Origin: an uncultured bacterium
GTDB lineage: Bacteria; Actinomycetota; Coriobacteriia; Coriobacteriales; Coriobacteriaceae
NCBI GenBank assembly: GCA_905215835.1
Contig: CAJMRR010000007.1
Coordinates: 1-24,761 of the forward strand
DNA: 24,761 bases
Direction of reading: 5' to 3'
Positions 7,713-15,791 of the stretch are shown piece after piece. The position numbers were made by a program, and so were the translations under genes. Within the stretch, counting starts at the first letter, position 1; the number at the start of each line of letters is the position of its first letter. The notes beneath the pieces were generated by a model that did no database searches, was not told the DNA's origin, and saw only the letters and a program-made list of their open reading frames with translations.

Positions 7713-8340
7713 TGCTGCCGCCGGTACGGCCAACGCACCGCTCGTCAACACGCTGCTTCTGCGCAGCATGCAGCGCGCGCTGTACAAGCCGCGCAACGAG
7801 GGCCACTTTGCGCTCGCCGCGCCGTGCTACTGTCACTTTACGAGTCCCATCCGTCGCTACCCCGATCTGGTGGTGCACCGCGTGCTCAAACTGCAGTTGG
7901 CCTATGAGCAGCTCGGCGGCAAGGACGCCTTGGTCCGTACGCCGCGGCTGATCGGCAAGGGGCGCGAGTCGCTGCCGCGCATTCTGCCGCAGATCTGCCG
8001 CGCATGTAGCGATGCCGAGCGCGCGGCAGATGCCGCCAGCCATGCGACGCAAAAGATCAAGATTGCCCAGTACTATGAGGACCGTCTGGGTGAGCGCTAT
8101 GCCGGAACCGTCTCGTGGGTTAGCAGCATGGGCCTCTTTGTGCGCTTGGACCTAACACAGGTCGAGGGCCTGGTTTCAATTAAGAGCCTGGGCAACGAGT
8201 GGTTCGAGTTCGACGAGGACGCGCTAACGCTCACAGGTGCCGACACGGGCACCCGTTACGAGCTGGGGCAGCGCGTGATTATCGAGGTCTCGCGCGTCAA
8301 TACCACGCGTGGGCACTTGGACTTTAAGCTTATCCATTAG
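7666..8340 (+). CDS. rnr: Ribonuclease R, C-terminal part (rest of RNB domain and S1 domain), frameshifted fragment
   Basis: This frame supplies the end of the RNase R that is interrupted at 7710. Recognisable homology begins at about 7711 with DAAAGTANAPLVNTLLLRSM, then the RNB-domain signature FTSPIRRYPDLVVHR and a C-terminal S1 RNA-binding domain (GTVSWVSSMGLFVRLD to NTTRGHLDFKLIH). The first ~15 codons from the GTG at 7666 are out-of-frame translation of the upstream segment. There is no ribosome binding site here, so independent expression is unlikely. If the frameshift is real, the upstream fragment lacks the rest of the nuclease fold and the S1 domain, and activity is probably lost. 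If it is an error, the full protein would have about 709 residues, a normal RNase R length. Confidence 0.85.
   Translation: MLPGLPWGAPMSCRLDAAAGTANAPLVNTLLLRSMQRALYKPRNEGHFALAAPCYCHFTSPIRRYPDLVVHRVLKLQLAYEQLGGKDALVRTPRLIGKGRESLPRILPQICRACSDAERAADAASHATQKIKIAQYYEDRLGERYAGTVSWVSSMGLFVRLDLTQVEGLVSIKSLGNEWFEFDEDALTLTGADTGTRYELGQRVIIEVSRVNTTRGHLDFKLIH
7705..7714 (+). other. One-base frameshift site in rnr
   Basis: The codons read CAG GCT TGA in the upstream frame. Dropping a single T gives CAG GCT GAT GCT GCC, which restores a continuous RNase R reading frame. The local run is only two T residues, so it is not a typical homopolymer slip, and the GCT-to-CTT shift would not be a good slippery site for programmed +1 frameshifting. 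Confidence 0.8.
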
Positions 8341-8365
8341 CTAAATCCCGACTCGTGGCGAGAGA

Positions 8366-8397
8366 GCGGAGGGCGGTCTTTCGGGGCCGCCCTCCGC
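8366..8397 (+). terminator. Strong hairpin after rnr, probable terminator
   Basis: GCGGAGGGCGG and CCGCCCTCCGC form a perfect 11-bp stem with a 10-nt loop, 25 nt after the rnr stop. It lacks a clear U tract. Confidence 0.5.
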
Positions 8398-8438
8398 ATT
8401 TGAATAGTGGCTACCTTGCCGTCTGCTCGGCCGCCCGC

Positions 8439-8498
8439 TTACCTGCTATTTGAGAGGTAAAACCTACCAAAATAAACCTGTCCCTTTTGGCAGGTTTA
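8439..8498. repeat. Two dyad-symmetric sites upstream of the recombinase (candidate recombination or operator sites)
   Basis: The first site (8439-8460) is TTACCT, ten bases, AGGTAA. The second (8473-8498) is TAAACCTG, ten bases, CAGGTTTA. Both are 22-26 bp with a 10-nt centre and share the half-site core ACCT/AGGT, and their centres are 36 bp apart. This size suits a serine recombinase dimer site, and the position immediately before the recombinase start also suits autoregulation. The function is inferred. Confidence 0.5.
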
Positions 8499-8516
8499 CA
8501 AGAAAGCGGGGATGAG

Positions 8517-9122
8517 ATGGCGACGGTGTACGGGTATGCGCGGGTGAGTTCGCGCGATCAGAATCTGAATCGGCAGCTGGATGCGCTGGGCGCCTATGGC
8601 GTGGGCTCAGCGAATATTTATGCCGACCATGCGAGCGGCAAGGACTTCGATCGACCACATTATCGCGAGCTGTTGCACGTCCTGGGAGACGGGGACGTGC
8701 TGGTGGTGCTTTCTATCGACCGACTTGGTCGTAATTACTCCGAGATTCTTGAGGAATGGCGACGCATTACCAAGGAGCTCGGGGTTGCCATTGTGGTGTT
8801 GGACATGCCATTGCTTGACACGCGCGCTAGGGCCAGCGGCGCGCCGGATGTGACCAACACCCTGATTGCCGATATTGTGCTGCAACTGCTGAGCTACGTG
8901 GCGCAGGTGGAGCGCGAGAATATCCATCGGCGCCAGGCGGAGGGAATTGCAGCGGCGCGGGCGCGAGGGGTTCGTTTCGGTCGACCTCGCAAGCCGTGCC
9001 CTCCTCAGTTTGAGCTGGTGCGCGATAGCTATGAGGCAGGCGATATTACCCGCAGCCAGGCAGCAAAGTGCCTGGGCGTGTGCGTGGGGACGTTCGATCG
9101 CTGGATGCGCGAGGCGGGGTAG
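8517..9122 (+). CDS. Small serine recombinase (resolvase/invertase family)
   Basis: This 201-residue protein has the classic resolvase/invertase layout. The N-terminal catalytic domain (about 1-140) contains YGYARVSSRDQNLNRQLDAL, where one of the two serines after the arginine is the nucleophile, SIDRLGRN as the second arginine motif, and ERENIHRRQAEGI at the start of the long E helix. A C-terminal helix-turn-helix follows FGRPRKP (ITRSQAAKCLGVCVGTFDRW). Such enzymes resolve cointegrates or invert DNA segments by double-strand cleavage via a 5'-phosphoserine link. ATG 8517 is preferred, with GCGGGGA just upstream; an in-frame upstream start at 8487 would lie inside a dyad site. No transposase is next to it, so it is an orphan recombinase directly after a broken rnr. 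Confidence 0.9.
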   Translation: MATVYGYARVSSRDQNLNRQLDALGAYGVGSANIYADHASGKDFDRPHYRELLHVLGDGDVLVVLSIDRLGRNYSEILEEWRRITKELGVAIVVLDMPLLDTRARASGAPDVTNTLIADIVLQLLSYVAQVERENIHRRQAEGIAAARARGVRFGRPRKPCPPQFELVRDSYEAGDITRSQAAKCLGVCVGTFDRWMREAG

Positions 9123-9226
9123 GGGTTTGCGTCGCTTTGTCGCTTCCTGTTGCGATTCAAATTTTGATACGGTGACGATGCCATTTGGGGCTACACTCGC
9201 TGATATTCAAAAAAGGAGGTTGGCCC

Positions 9227-9808
9227 TTGGCGCGCGTAAAACAAATAATCGGATGGACCGCAATTGTTCTGTTCGTTGCAACGCTGGCGGGCATCTGGGT
9301 GCTGACGGAGCAAAATGCGGTGGAGACGTCGTTGCTGAGCGAGTCCACCGCGCGTGTGGTGGAGGGTCAGGCTACGGGCGTTCAGGCTGCTGATGCCACG
9401 GGTGAAGCCCAGACAGAGAACGGAATGACCGGGGGCGCCGATTCGGCTGCCTCGAATGTCCGGTCTGGCCGACTTGCTTCCATTCGCATGTGGGTGGGCA
9501 CAAACGTCCGTCGCGTTGCCCATACCGTAGAGTTTTTCTTCGTCGGATTATTCGCCTCCGTGGTCGTGGTTTGCCTTTCCAGGCGTCCGTGGAGCGTATG
9601 CTCCCGTTGCGTGCCCGTATTGCTCTTTTGCGCCGCCTGCTCCGTTGGCGATCAGGTGCATAAGATCTTTGTTCCCGGCAGGCATTTCGACGTTATCGAT
9701 TTAGGATTCGATGCTGCGGGCTATGTCACCGCCATGCTGTTGGTATTGCTGGCAGCGGCGTTGGTGCGCCATGCGACTCGGCCGATCGGCGCCCATGCGA
9801 GGCGCTAG
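9227..9808 (+). CDS. VanZ family membrane protein
   Basis: This 193-residue protein has one N-terminal membrane helix (about 6-26), a ~65-residue linker rich in Ala, Gly, Thr and Glu, and a VanZ-like domain (about 90-182). The domain shows VAHTVEFFFVGL, then SVGDQVHKIFVPGRHFDVIDLGFDAAG, which correspond to the family's conserved H..E, D..H/Q..F.PGR..D and G positions. VanZ of the VanA cluster gives low-level teicoplanin resistance, but most relatives are uncharacterised, so no resistance function is claimed. The start is TTG at 9227, chosen because AGGAGG is 7 nt upstream. An earlier in-frame TTG at 9185 would put that ribosome binding site inside the coding region. A strong terminator hairpin follows at 9890. 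Confidence 0.8.
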   Translation: MARVKQIIGWTAIVLFVATLAGIWVLTEQNAVETSLLSESTARVVEGQATGVQAADATGEAQTENGMTGGADSAASNVRSGRLASIRMWVGTNVRRVAHTVEFFFVGLFASVVVVCLSRRPWSVCSRCVPVLLFCAACSVGDQVHKIFVPGRHFDVIDLGFDAAGYVTAMLLVLLAAALVRHATRPIGAHARR

Positions 9809-9889
9809 CCGGTAACAAACCCGTTTCTGATAATGCAACCTCGTTGAATTATTTTGTGTCGCGCGTATTTCCGAGCGGTCGGATTTGAG

Positions 9890-9916
9890 GGGCGAGCGGT
9901 AGAACGCTCGCCCTTT
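9890..9916 (+). terminator. Terminator hairpin after the VanZ-like gene
   Basis: GGGCGAGCG and CGCTCGCCC form a perfect 9-bp stem with a 6-nt loop, followed by TTT. It separates the VanZ-like gene from the mur cluster. Confidence 0.6.
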
Positions 9917-9965
9917 GTGCGCCACGATGCGGCACAATGTACCGCAAAAGCTGTTTGTATCCGGT

Positions 9966-9978
9966 ACGAATCGTTCGT
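9966..9978. promoter_or_regulatory. Palindrome upstream of murR, candidate operator
   Basis: ACGAA-TCG-TTCGT is a 13-nt perfect palindrome located 35 nt before the regulator's start codon. RpiR/MurR proteins bind dyads near their own promoters, so this is a plausible operator, but the site is short and unique in this window. Confidence 0.3.
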
Positions 9979-10012
9979 TGGTCTTTAATTCTTCTCAACG
10001 GAGGTGTTTGAG

Positions 10013-10864
10013 ATGGCAAACGGATTGCTTTTGCGGCTTCGCGAGCGTGAGCTCAGCGCGAGCCCGGCGGAACGCAATGTCATCGCATATGTAAGCGCTC
10101 ATCCGCACGAGGTGGTCGGGCTGTCCGTCCGCGGTCTTGCCGATGTCACGTTCTCCTCGCCCTCGAGCATTTTGCGCTTTTGCAAGCGTTTGGGTTTTGC
10201 GGGCTACAAGGAGTTCCAGCGCGAACTGATTGCCGAGCTGGCGCTCTTAGGTGACAAGAAAGACGTAGCCCTCGAGGACATCTCCATGGATGACAGCGTC
10301 GAACGTATCGTGGGGAAGGTGATGAAAAGCAACGTGCGCACGATCGAGGCGACGGCGCGAACGCTCGATTACACCGTCTTGGAGCGATGCGCGGCCCGTC
10401 TTAAGCGGGCACGCGCGGTCAATCTGTTCGGTATTGGTGCCTCTCGTTTGGTCGCGCACGACCTGGCGCAAAAGCTCATGCGTGTCGACAAAGAGTGCCA
10501 TCTGTACGACGACTGGCATGATCAGCTCTTATGTGCCAAGAACATGCATGAGGGCGATATGGCAATCGCCTTTAGCTACTCGGGCTTGACGCAAGAGGTG
10601 CTGGACTGCACCGCCGAGGCTCAACGTCACAACTGTCCCGTTGTGGCCGTTACCAAAGTAGATGGATCATCCAAGCTTGCCACCATGGCCGATGCCGTGC
10701 TCGGCGTTGCTGCGAGTGAACCCTTGGTCCGCAGCGGTGCCATGGCTTCGCGTATGGCCCAGCTTATGGTTGTCGATGCCCTGTACGCTGCTTACGTTGC
10801 CAGCGACTACGAACGGGCGACGCATGTCATTAAGCAAAACTACATCGAGAAACAGGAAAGATGA
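10013..10864 (+). CDS. murR: MurR/RpiR family transcriptional regulator of the MurNAc cluster
   Basis: RpiR-type regulators join an N-terminal helix-turn-helix domain to a C-terminal SIS sugar-phosphate-binding domain. In this 283-residue protein the DNA-binding domain covers about 1-77, with the helix-turn-helix around LSVRGLADVTFSSPSSILRF and the family-typical KRLGFAGYKEFQ after it. The SIS domain covers about 110-255 (VNLFGIGASRLVAHDLAQKL, FSYSGLTQEVLDCTAEA). Given the adjacent murQ, the ligand is probably MurNAc-6-phosphate, as for MurR elsewhere. The ATG at 10013 has GGAGG 8 nt upstream; the GTG nine bases earlier would overlap that ribosome binding site. The stop is 10 nt before the murQ start, so the two genes form an operon. 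Family certain, ligand inferred from context. Confidence 0.85.
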   Translation: MANGLLLRLRERELSASPAERNVIAYVSAHPHEVVGLSVRGLADVTFSSPSSILRFCKRLGFAGYKEFQRELIAELALLGDKKDVALEDISMDDSVERIVGKVMKSNVRTIEATARTLDYTVLERCAARLKRARAVNLFGIGASRLVAHDLAQKLMRVDKECHLYDDWHDQLLCAKNMHEGDMAIAFSYSGLTQEVLDCTAEAQRHNCPVVAVTKVDGSSKLATMADAVLGVAASEPLVRSGAMASRMAQLMVVDALYAAYVASDYERATHVIKQNYIEKQER

Positions 10865-10874
10865 GGTGAATGAA

Positions 10875-11798
<924 letters not shown>

Positions 11799-11855
11799 GT
11801 GCGCGGCGTGAGCTGATATGACATCCAGACGAGATACCCAATACAAGGAGGAGTT

Positions 11856-13286
11856 ATGACGAACAAAGAGCTGGCTCAAAAGCTGCTGGACCTTTTGGGC
11901 GGTAAAGACAACGTGCTCGCAAACGCGGCGTGCATGACGCGCCTGCGCGTGACCGTCAAAGACACGGGCAACGTCGACACGGAGGGTATTAAGGCGCTCG
12001 ACGGCGTGATGGGCCTGGTCGAGGACGACACGATGCAGATCGTGCTGGGTCCGGGCAAGGTGAATAAGGTGCTCGAGGAGTTCTCCAAGCTCACCGGCCT
12101 TGCGAAAGGCGTTGCCGATGAGAGCGTGGTTGACGCTGCGGCCACAAACAAGGCCGCGCAGAAGGCCAAGTACGAGTCTAAGCCGGTTCAGGCCTTCCTC
12201 AAGAAGATTTCCAATGTCTTCGTCGCCCTGCTTCCCGGCATCATTGCGGCTGGCCTCATCAACGGTATCTGCAACGTCATTAACGTCTCGACGGCAGGCG
12301 CGCTTGCAGGCGAGTGGTGGTACCAGGGCATTCGTTCCATGGGCTGGGCCCTGTTTGCCTATCTGCCCATCTTGGTGGGCTATAACGCGGCACGTGAGTT
12401 TGGTGGCTCCGCTGCGCTGGGCGGCATCGCCGGCATGATGTGTATCGCCAACAGTGCCATGCCCCTGCTTGCGCCTGGCGCGGCTGATCCTGCCACTGCC
12501 ATTCTGCTGCCGCTCACCAGTGCGCAGTACAACCCCGCAGCGGGCGGCATGATCGCGGCTCTCATCGCTGGCGCATTTTTTGCCTGGATGGAGCGTCAGA
12601 TTCGCAAGGTTATGCCCAACGCACTCGACACGTTCTTGTCTCCGCTACTGGTGCTCATCATCGGCGCCTTTGCTCTGATGCTCGTCATCCAGCCGGTTGG
12701 CGCATGGCTGACGACTGCCATCTTTAGCGTTTTGACCTTTATCTTCGAGAAGCTGGGCGTCCTGGGCGGCTATATCCTGTCGGCAGGCTTCTTGCCGCTG
12801 GTGTCCGTCGGCCTGCATCAGGCGCTCACGCCGATCCACGCTATGCTCAACGATCCCGACGGCGCTACCAAGGGTATCAATTACCTGCTTCCCATCCTTA
12901 TGATGGCTGGCGGCGGCCAGGTCGGTGCCGGTTTGGCGCTGTACTTTAAGACCAAGAACGCCAAGCTCAAGAAGTACGTCGCAGAGTCCATTCCCGTTGG
13001 AATCCTGGGTGTGGGCGAGCCTCTGATGTATGCTGTTACGCTGCCGCTCGTTCGTCCGTTTGTGACGGCCTGCCTGGGTGCCGGATTTGGCGGCGCGCTC
13101 GCGGCGCTGCTTCACATCGGCACGGTTTCTCAGGGCGTTTCCGGTCTGTTTGGCCTGCTGATCGTCGTTCCTGGCCAGCAGCTCGGCTACGTTGCCGCTA
13201 TGCTGCTTGCCTATGCCGCCGGCTTTGTCCTGACGTGGTTCTTCGGTGTCGACGAGCAGAAGATCAACGAGTTCTTTGGCGAGTAG
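11856..13286 (+). CDS. murP: PTS transporter EIIBC, MurP-like (MurNAc or MurNAc-disaccharide specific)
   Basis: This 476-residue permease imports and phosphorylates a sugar at the 6 position. The EIIB domain (about 1-85) has the phosphorylated cysteine C26 in NAACMTRLRVTV. The EIIC domain (about 105-470) has around ten hydrophobic segments and the substrate-binding signature GVGEPLMYAVTLP. No EIIA domain is fused, so phosphate must come from a separate EIIA, as known for MurP. The length matches E. coli MurP closely. The start ATG 11856 follows AAGGAGGAG. It lies 57 nt after murQ with no terminator between, so it is probably in the same operon. Substrate specificity (MurNAc versus GlcNAc-MurNAc-type disaccharide) is inferred from murQ and mupG next to it; glucose-family EIIBC proteins look similar. 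Confidence 0.85.
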   Translation: MTNKELAQKLLDLLGGKDNVLANAACMTRLRVTVKDTGNVDTEGIKALDGVMGLVEDDTMQIVLGPGKVNKVLEEFSKLTGLAKGVADESVVDAAATNKAAQKAKYESKPVQAFLKKISNVFVALLPGIIAAGLINGICNVINVSTAGALAGEWWYQGIRSMGWALFAYLPILVGYNAAREFGGSAALGGIAGMMCIANSAMPLLAPGAADPATAILLPLTSAQYNPAAGGMIAALIAGAFFAWMERQIRKVMPNALDTFLSPLLVLIIGAFALMLVIQPVGAWLTTAIFSVLTFIFEKLGVLGGYILSAGFLPLVSVGLHQALTPIHAMLNDPDGATKGINYLLPILMMAGGGQVGAGLALYFKTKNAKLKKYVAESIPVGILGVGEPLMYAVTLPLVRPFVTACLGAGFGGALAALLHIGTVSQGVSGLFGLLIVVPGQQLGYVAAMLLAYAAGFVLTWFFGVDEQKINEFFGE

Positions 13287-13353
13287 TTTGATATCGCGAG
13301 CCGTGTTGCTCGGGGTTCGCGGCGCGCGGCAGATTTCTTGATGTTATGGTTGT

Positions 13354-13387
13354 GCCGGCGGGGCTAGCTGCTCCGCCGGCCTTTTTT
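13354..13387 (+). terminator. Strong intrinsic terminator between the PTS gene and mupG
   Basis: GCCGGCGGGGC and GCTCCGCCGGC form a nearly perfect 11-bp stem with a 5-nt loop, followed by C and six T residues. It lies 67 nt after the permease stop and ends just before the mupG ribosome binding site, so mupG may receive only read-through transcription or be attenuated. Confidence 0.85.
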
Positions 13388-13403
13388 AAAGGAGCGTTGA
13401 AGC

Positions 13404-14456
13404 GTGAAAACGGGTATTTCGATTTATCTTTCCAGCCCTCTGCAGGATATTGAGCGGACGATTGAACATGGTGCCGCGGCGGGTGCGCGCTATGCGTTCA
13501 CCTCGCTGCATATTCCCGAGGATGGGGGAGCGGCGTATGCCGATAAGGTCCGTCATGTGCTGTCGCTGCTTTCCGCCCGCGGCATTGCGCTCATTGCCGA
13601 TGTGGGGCCTCGCACGTGCGATTTGCTCGGGCTTGAGCGCATCGAGGACCTGCGCGATCTGGGGTTGGAATACCTTCGTTTGGACTATGGCTTTAGCGCC
13701 CAGCGGGTCGCGGAGCTGTCCGGTGTATTTCACATTGTGGTCAATGCATCGACGGTGAGTTCTGATGAAATCGCATCGTGGCGTGAGGCCGGTGCCGATG
13801 TGACTCGTTTTGCCGCCTGCCACAATTTTTACCCCAAGCCTTATACCGGTTTAGCTCTGGAGGACATTGCTCGGGTGAATCTTCGTCTTGCGGCGCTTGG
13901 ATTCGAAATCATGGCTTTTGTGCCGGGTGATGCTAACGTTCGCGGGCCGGTATTCGAGGGACTGCCGACGGTCGAGGCGCAGCGCGGTCGCGCGTCAAAG
14001 GTTGCTCTCAATATGCTTGAGCTTGCACATGGCGCCGATTGCGACATTGTGTTGGTCGGCGACCCCGATCTATCCGATGCGGGCTGGGCGCAGTTTGCTC
14101 AAGTTTCCGCCGGATACGTGGACCTGCAATGCGAGCTTGAGCCCGGTTATGCCTATGCGCGCGGGCAGATTCATCACGACCGGCCCGACTCGAGCGTCTT
14201 CATCTTTAGGTCTCAGGAGTCACGTACGACGCTTAAGCCGGATTCCGTGCCGACGGATGCCGGAGCCGGCCTGCCGCGAAAGGCGGGGTCGATCGCTGTG
14301 AGCAATAGCGGATATGGGCGCTACGAAGGCGAGCTTGAGATTGCGCGGGTCGATCTTCCCGGTGACGAGCGCATGAACGTTGCGGGCCATATCACGCCCG
14401 AGGCAATGGAGCTACTGCCGTTCATCAAACGCGGATTCGGGGTACGGTTCGTTTAG
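13404..14456 (+). CDS. mupG: 6-phospho-N-acetylmuramidase MupG (DUF871 family)
   Basis: MupG hydrolyses the 6-phosphorylated MurNAc-GlcNAc disaccharide after PTS import, releasing MurNAc-6-phosphate for MurQ plus GlcNAc. The 350-residue length matches the family. The N-terminal TIM-barrel-like domain (about 1-235) starts with TGISIYLSS and continues with YAFTSLHIPE, LIADVGPRT, YLRLDYGF, VNASTVSSDEI and CHNFYPKPYTGL. A smaller C-terminal beta-rich domain (about 240-350) includes DSSVFIFRSQESR and ends in ITPEAMELLPFIKRGFGVRFV. The start is GTG at 13404 with AAAGGAG about 9 nt upstream. In Staphylococcus the same activities are encoded together as mupG-murQ-murP-murR; here mupG is last and sits behind a terminator. 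The family identity is strong, while the exact substrate is inferred from the cluster. Confidence 0.88.
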   Translation: MKTGISIYLSSPLQDIERTIEHGAAAGARYAFTSLHIPEDGGAAYADKVRHVLSLLSARGIALIADVGPRTCDLLGLERIEDLRDLGLEYLRLDYGFSAQRVAELSGVFHIVVNASTVSSDEIASWREAGADVTRFAACHNFYPKPYTGLALEDIARVNLRLAALGFEIMAFVPGDANVRGPVFEGLPTVEAQRGRASKVALNMLELAHGADCDIVLVGDPDLSDAGWAQFAQVSAGYVDLQCELEPGYAYARGQIHHDRPDSSVFIFRSQESRTTLKPDSVPTDAGAGLPRKAGSIAVSNSGYGRYEGELEIARVDLPGDERMNVAGHITPEAMELLPFIKRGFGVRFV

Positions 14457-14548
14457 CGTGTGACCCGTGGGCTACAATTGGCCCATCATACGAAGGCGCC
14501 TCGTGTGGCGTGTGCTCGCGTTGGCCGATCTATATTCGGAGGATTCCC

Positions 14549-14908
14549 ATGACCGTACTGCTTGTTGAATATCCCAAGTGCTCGACCTGTAAGAAGGCCA
14601 AGGCATGGCTGGACGAACATGGGGTAGAGTATATCGATCGCGATATCGTTTTGGACAATCCCACGGCTGATGAGCTTGCGACCTGGATTGCTCGTTCGGG
14701 GCTGCCGGTGCGGCGCTTCTTTAATTCGTCGGGCATGAAATATCGAGAGCTGGGCCTGAAGGCGCGTCTGGATGCGGGCATGACGGATCGGGAGTGCTAC
14801 GAGCTGCTGGCGACCGACGGCATGCTGGTCAAGCGTCCGCTGCTGGTGGGCGACGACTTTGCGATTCCCGGCTTTAGGGAAGCGGCTTGGGCCGAGGCGT
14901 TGCTGTAG
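14549..14908 (+). CDS. ArsC/Spx/YffB-type thioredoxin-fold protein (arsenate reductase family)
   Basis: This 119-residue protein has the thioredoxin-like ArsC fold. The N-terminal CSTCKKAK (about residues 10-17) carries two cysteines in a CxxC arrangement as in Spx, and the helix AKAWLDEHGVEYIDRDIV follows. The C-terminal half has FFNSSGMKYRELGLK and the family-typical DGMLVKRPLLVGDDFAIPGFREAAW. Members with this pattern are usually annotated as arsenate reductase family proteins, but true arsenate reduction is not shown by sequence alone, and no ars genes are nearby. A redox-related or Spx-like role is equally possible. The start ATG 14549 has a CGGAGGA ribosome binding site. It is probably transcribed alone, since the mupG stop is about 90 nt upstream and a hairpin array follows. 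Confidence 0.88.
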   Translation: MTVLLVEYPKCSTCKKAKAWLDEHGVEYIDRDIVLDNPTADELATWIARSGLPVRRFFNSSGMKYRELGLKARLDAGMTDRECYELLATDGMLVKRPLLVGDDFAIPGFREAAWAEALL

Positions 14909-14913
14909 CGGCT

Positions 14914-15087
14914 GCGGAAAGTGCGACCCGGAATTCGCTTCCAGAATGGGATGCACTTTCCCAAAGTGGCCGGTTGCGGAAAGCACGTCCCATTCTGAGC
15001 TTCGATTGCGGGACACGGTTTCCGGTTGAGGGCTCGACGGGAAAGTAGGGACCAGTTTGAGCTTGAAATCTGGGACGCACTTTCCGC
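14914..15087. repeat. Array of three imperfect hairpin units, period about 62 nt
   Basis: Three consecutive units (about 14914-14962, 14976-15023 and 15039-15087) each have a left arm like GGAAAGTGCGTCCC and a right arm like GGGACGCACTTTCC, around a 15-20 nt centre. The centres of units 2 and 3 share TGAGCTT, and unit 1 has a similar TTCGCTT. Arms carry 2-5 mismatches per unit. The array fills the gap between the ArsC-like gene and the convergent minus-strand gene, where a bidirectional terminator would be expected, but there is no clear U tract. Confidence 0.7.
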
Positions 15088-15104
15088 CGGCGGGCCTGCC
15101 CCAG

Positions 15105-15515
15105 TCAGTCCGCCAGCTGTGCCCATTCGTGCGGATCGTAGACCTTTACGTGTTTGTTGGGCTTGCCGCTCCAGTACTCCTCGTCCATAAAGGGCAGATA
15201 TGCCTGAACGCCGGGGCAGATAAAGGGAATCCGCTGCTGTTGCAGTCGCTCGCGCTGGCGCTGCTCCAGGTGCGCCTCGGATATGACGGTCGGCATACCG
15301 GACAACTCGACGAGGCTTGCCTGGATTCGCTTAAGGTCGGGGAGTCCCGCGTGCCATGACATCCGCATGATCAAAAAGGATGCATGGCGGTATTTTGCCT
15401 GCACCACAGTAATGGCGGGGCGTAACGTGGGGTGAATTTTGTCCCGTTCGGGCCAAAGGTCGGCAGTGATCTCGAGGCCCAGGGTCTCCCATAGGTAATC
15501 AAGCTCTTCGTCCAT
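15105..15515 (-). CDS. Small protein resembling the N-terminal domain of a MarR-type regulator family; function unknown
   Basis: This 136-residue minus-strand protein starts at ATG 15515 with a GAGG ribosome binding site a few bases upstream. The pattern LPDLKRIQASLVELSGMPTVIS, followed by a helix rich in Glu, Gln and Arg and then RIPFICPGVQAYLPFMD, resembles from memory the N-terminal region of larger regulators (about 200 residues or more) in Gram-positives that end in a MarR-like winged helix. The winged helix is missing here: the protein ends with VKVYDPHEWAQLAD. It may be a stand-alone version, a truncated paralogue or an unrelated short protein. It is convergent with the ArsC-like gene and divergent from the tRNA pair. 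Base composition is slightly less GC-rich than its neighbours. Confidence 0.65.
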   Translation of the reverse strand: MDEELDYLWETLGLEITADLWPERDKIHPTLRPAITVVQAKYRHASFLIMRMSWHAGLPDLKRIQASLVELSGMPTVISEAHLEQRQRERLQQQRIPFICPGVQAYLPFMDEEYWSGKPNKHVKVYDPHEWAQLAD

Positions 15516-15680
15516 GGTGCCTCGATATCTACGCGATCATTGATACTTCGATTGTGTTGCCTGGTGCTATCGTTTTCACGGTAGAATCTGCCAACGGTTG
15601 ACGGCTACCGCTCACGGCGTTTTGCCCTTCGTGTACAGCGGTTGGCTTCACAGGTCCTTCACGGGTTGGACTAAATTAGG

Positions 15681-15715
15681 CCAATTTGACTGAATTTCAA
15701 AAAAGTCAAAATTGG
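15681..15715. repeat. AT-rich inverted repeat upstream of the tRNA genes
   Basis: CCAATTTGACT and AGTCAAAATTGG pair with one bulged base around a 12-nt loop. It lies 77 nt upstream of tRNA-Gln and 166 nt from the divergent minus-strand start. It could be an operator or a small hairpin. The rest of 15516-15791 shows nothing clear beyond TAGAAT at 15583-15588, a possible -10 element. Confidence 0.4.
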
Positions 15716-15791
15716 GGCTTGCGTCACGGCGAGACTTCCCGTATATTTCTTTCTTGCGCAAAGGCACAGCCGAGCGCAGCGATGCAGTCAT

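Noticed and set aside
7690..7720. Programmed +1 frameshift in rnr, similar to the prfB mechanism
   Set aside because: GCT-to-CTT slippage would mispair, there is no Shine-Dalgarno-like element at the required short distance, and RNase R is not known to use recoding. A mutation or sequencing error is simpler.
9185..9226. Earlier TTG start for the VanZ-like gene
   Set aside because: It would place the strong AGGAGG inside the coding region and add residues unrelated to a signal or membrane segment.
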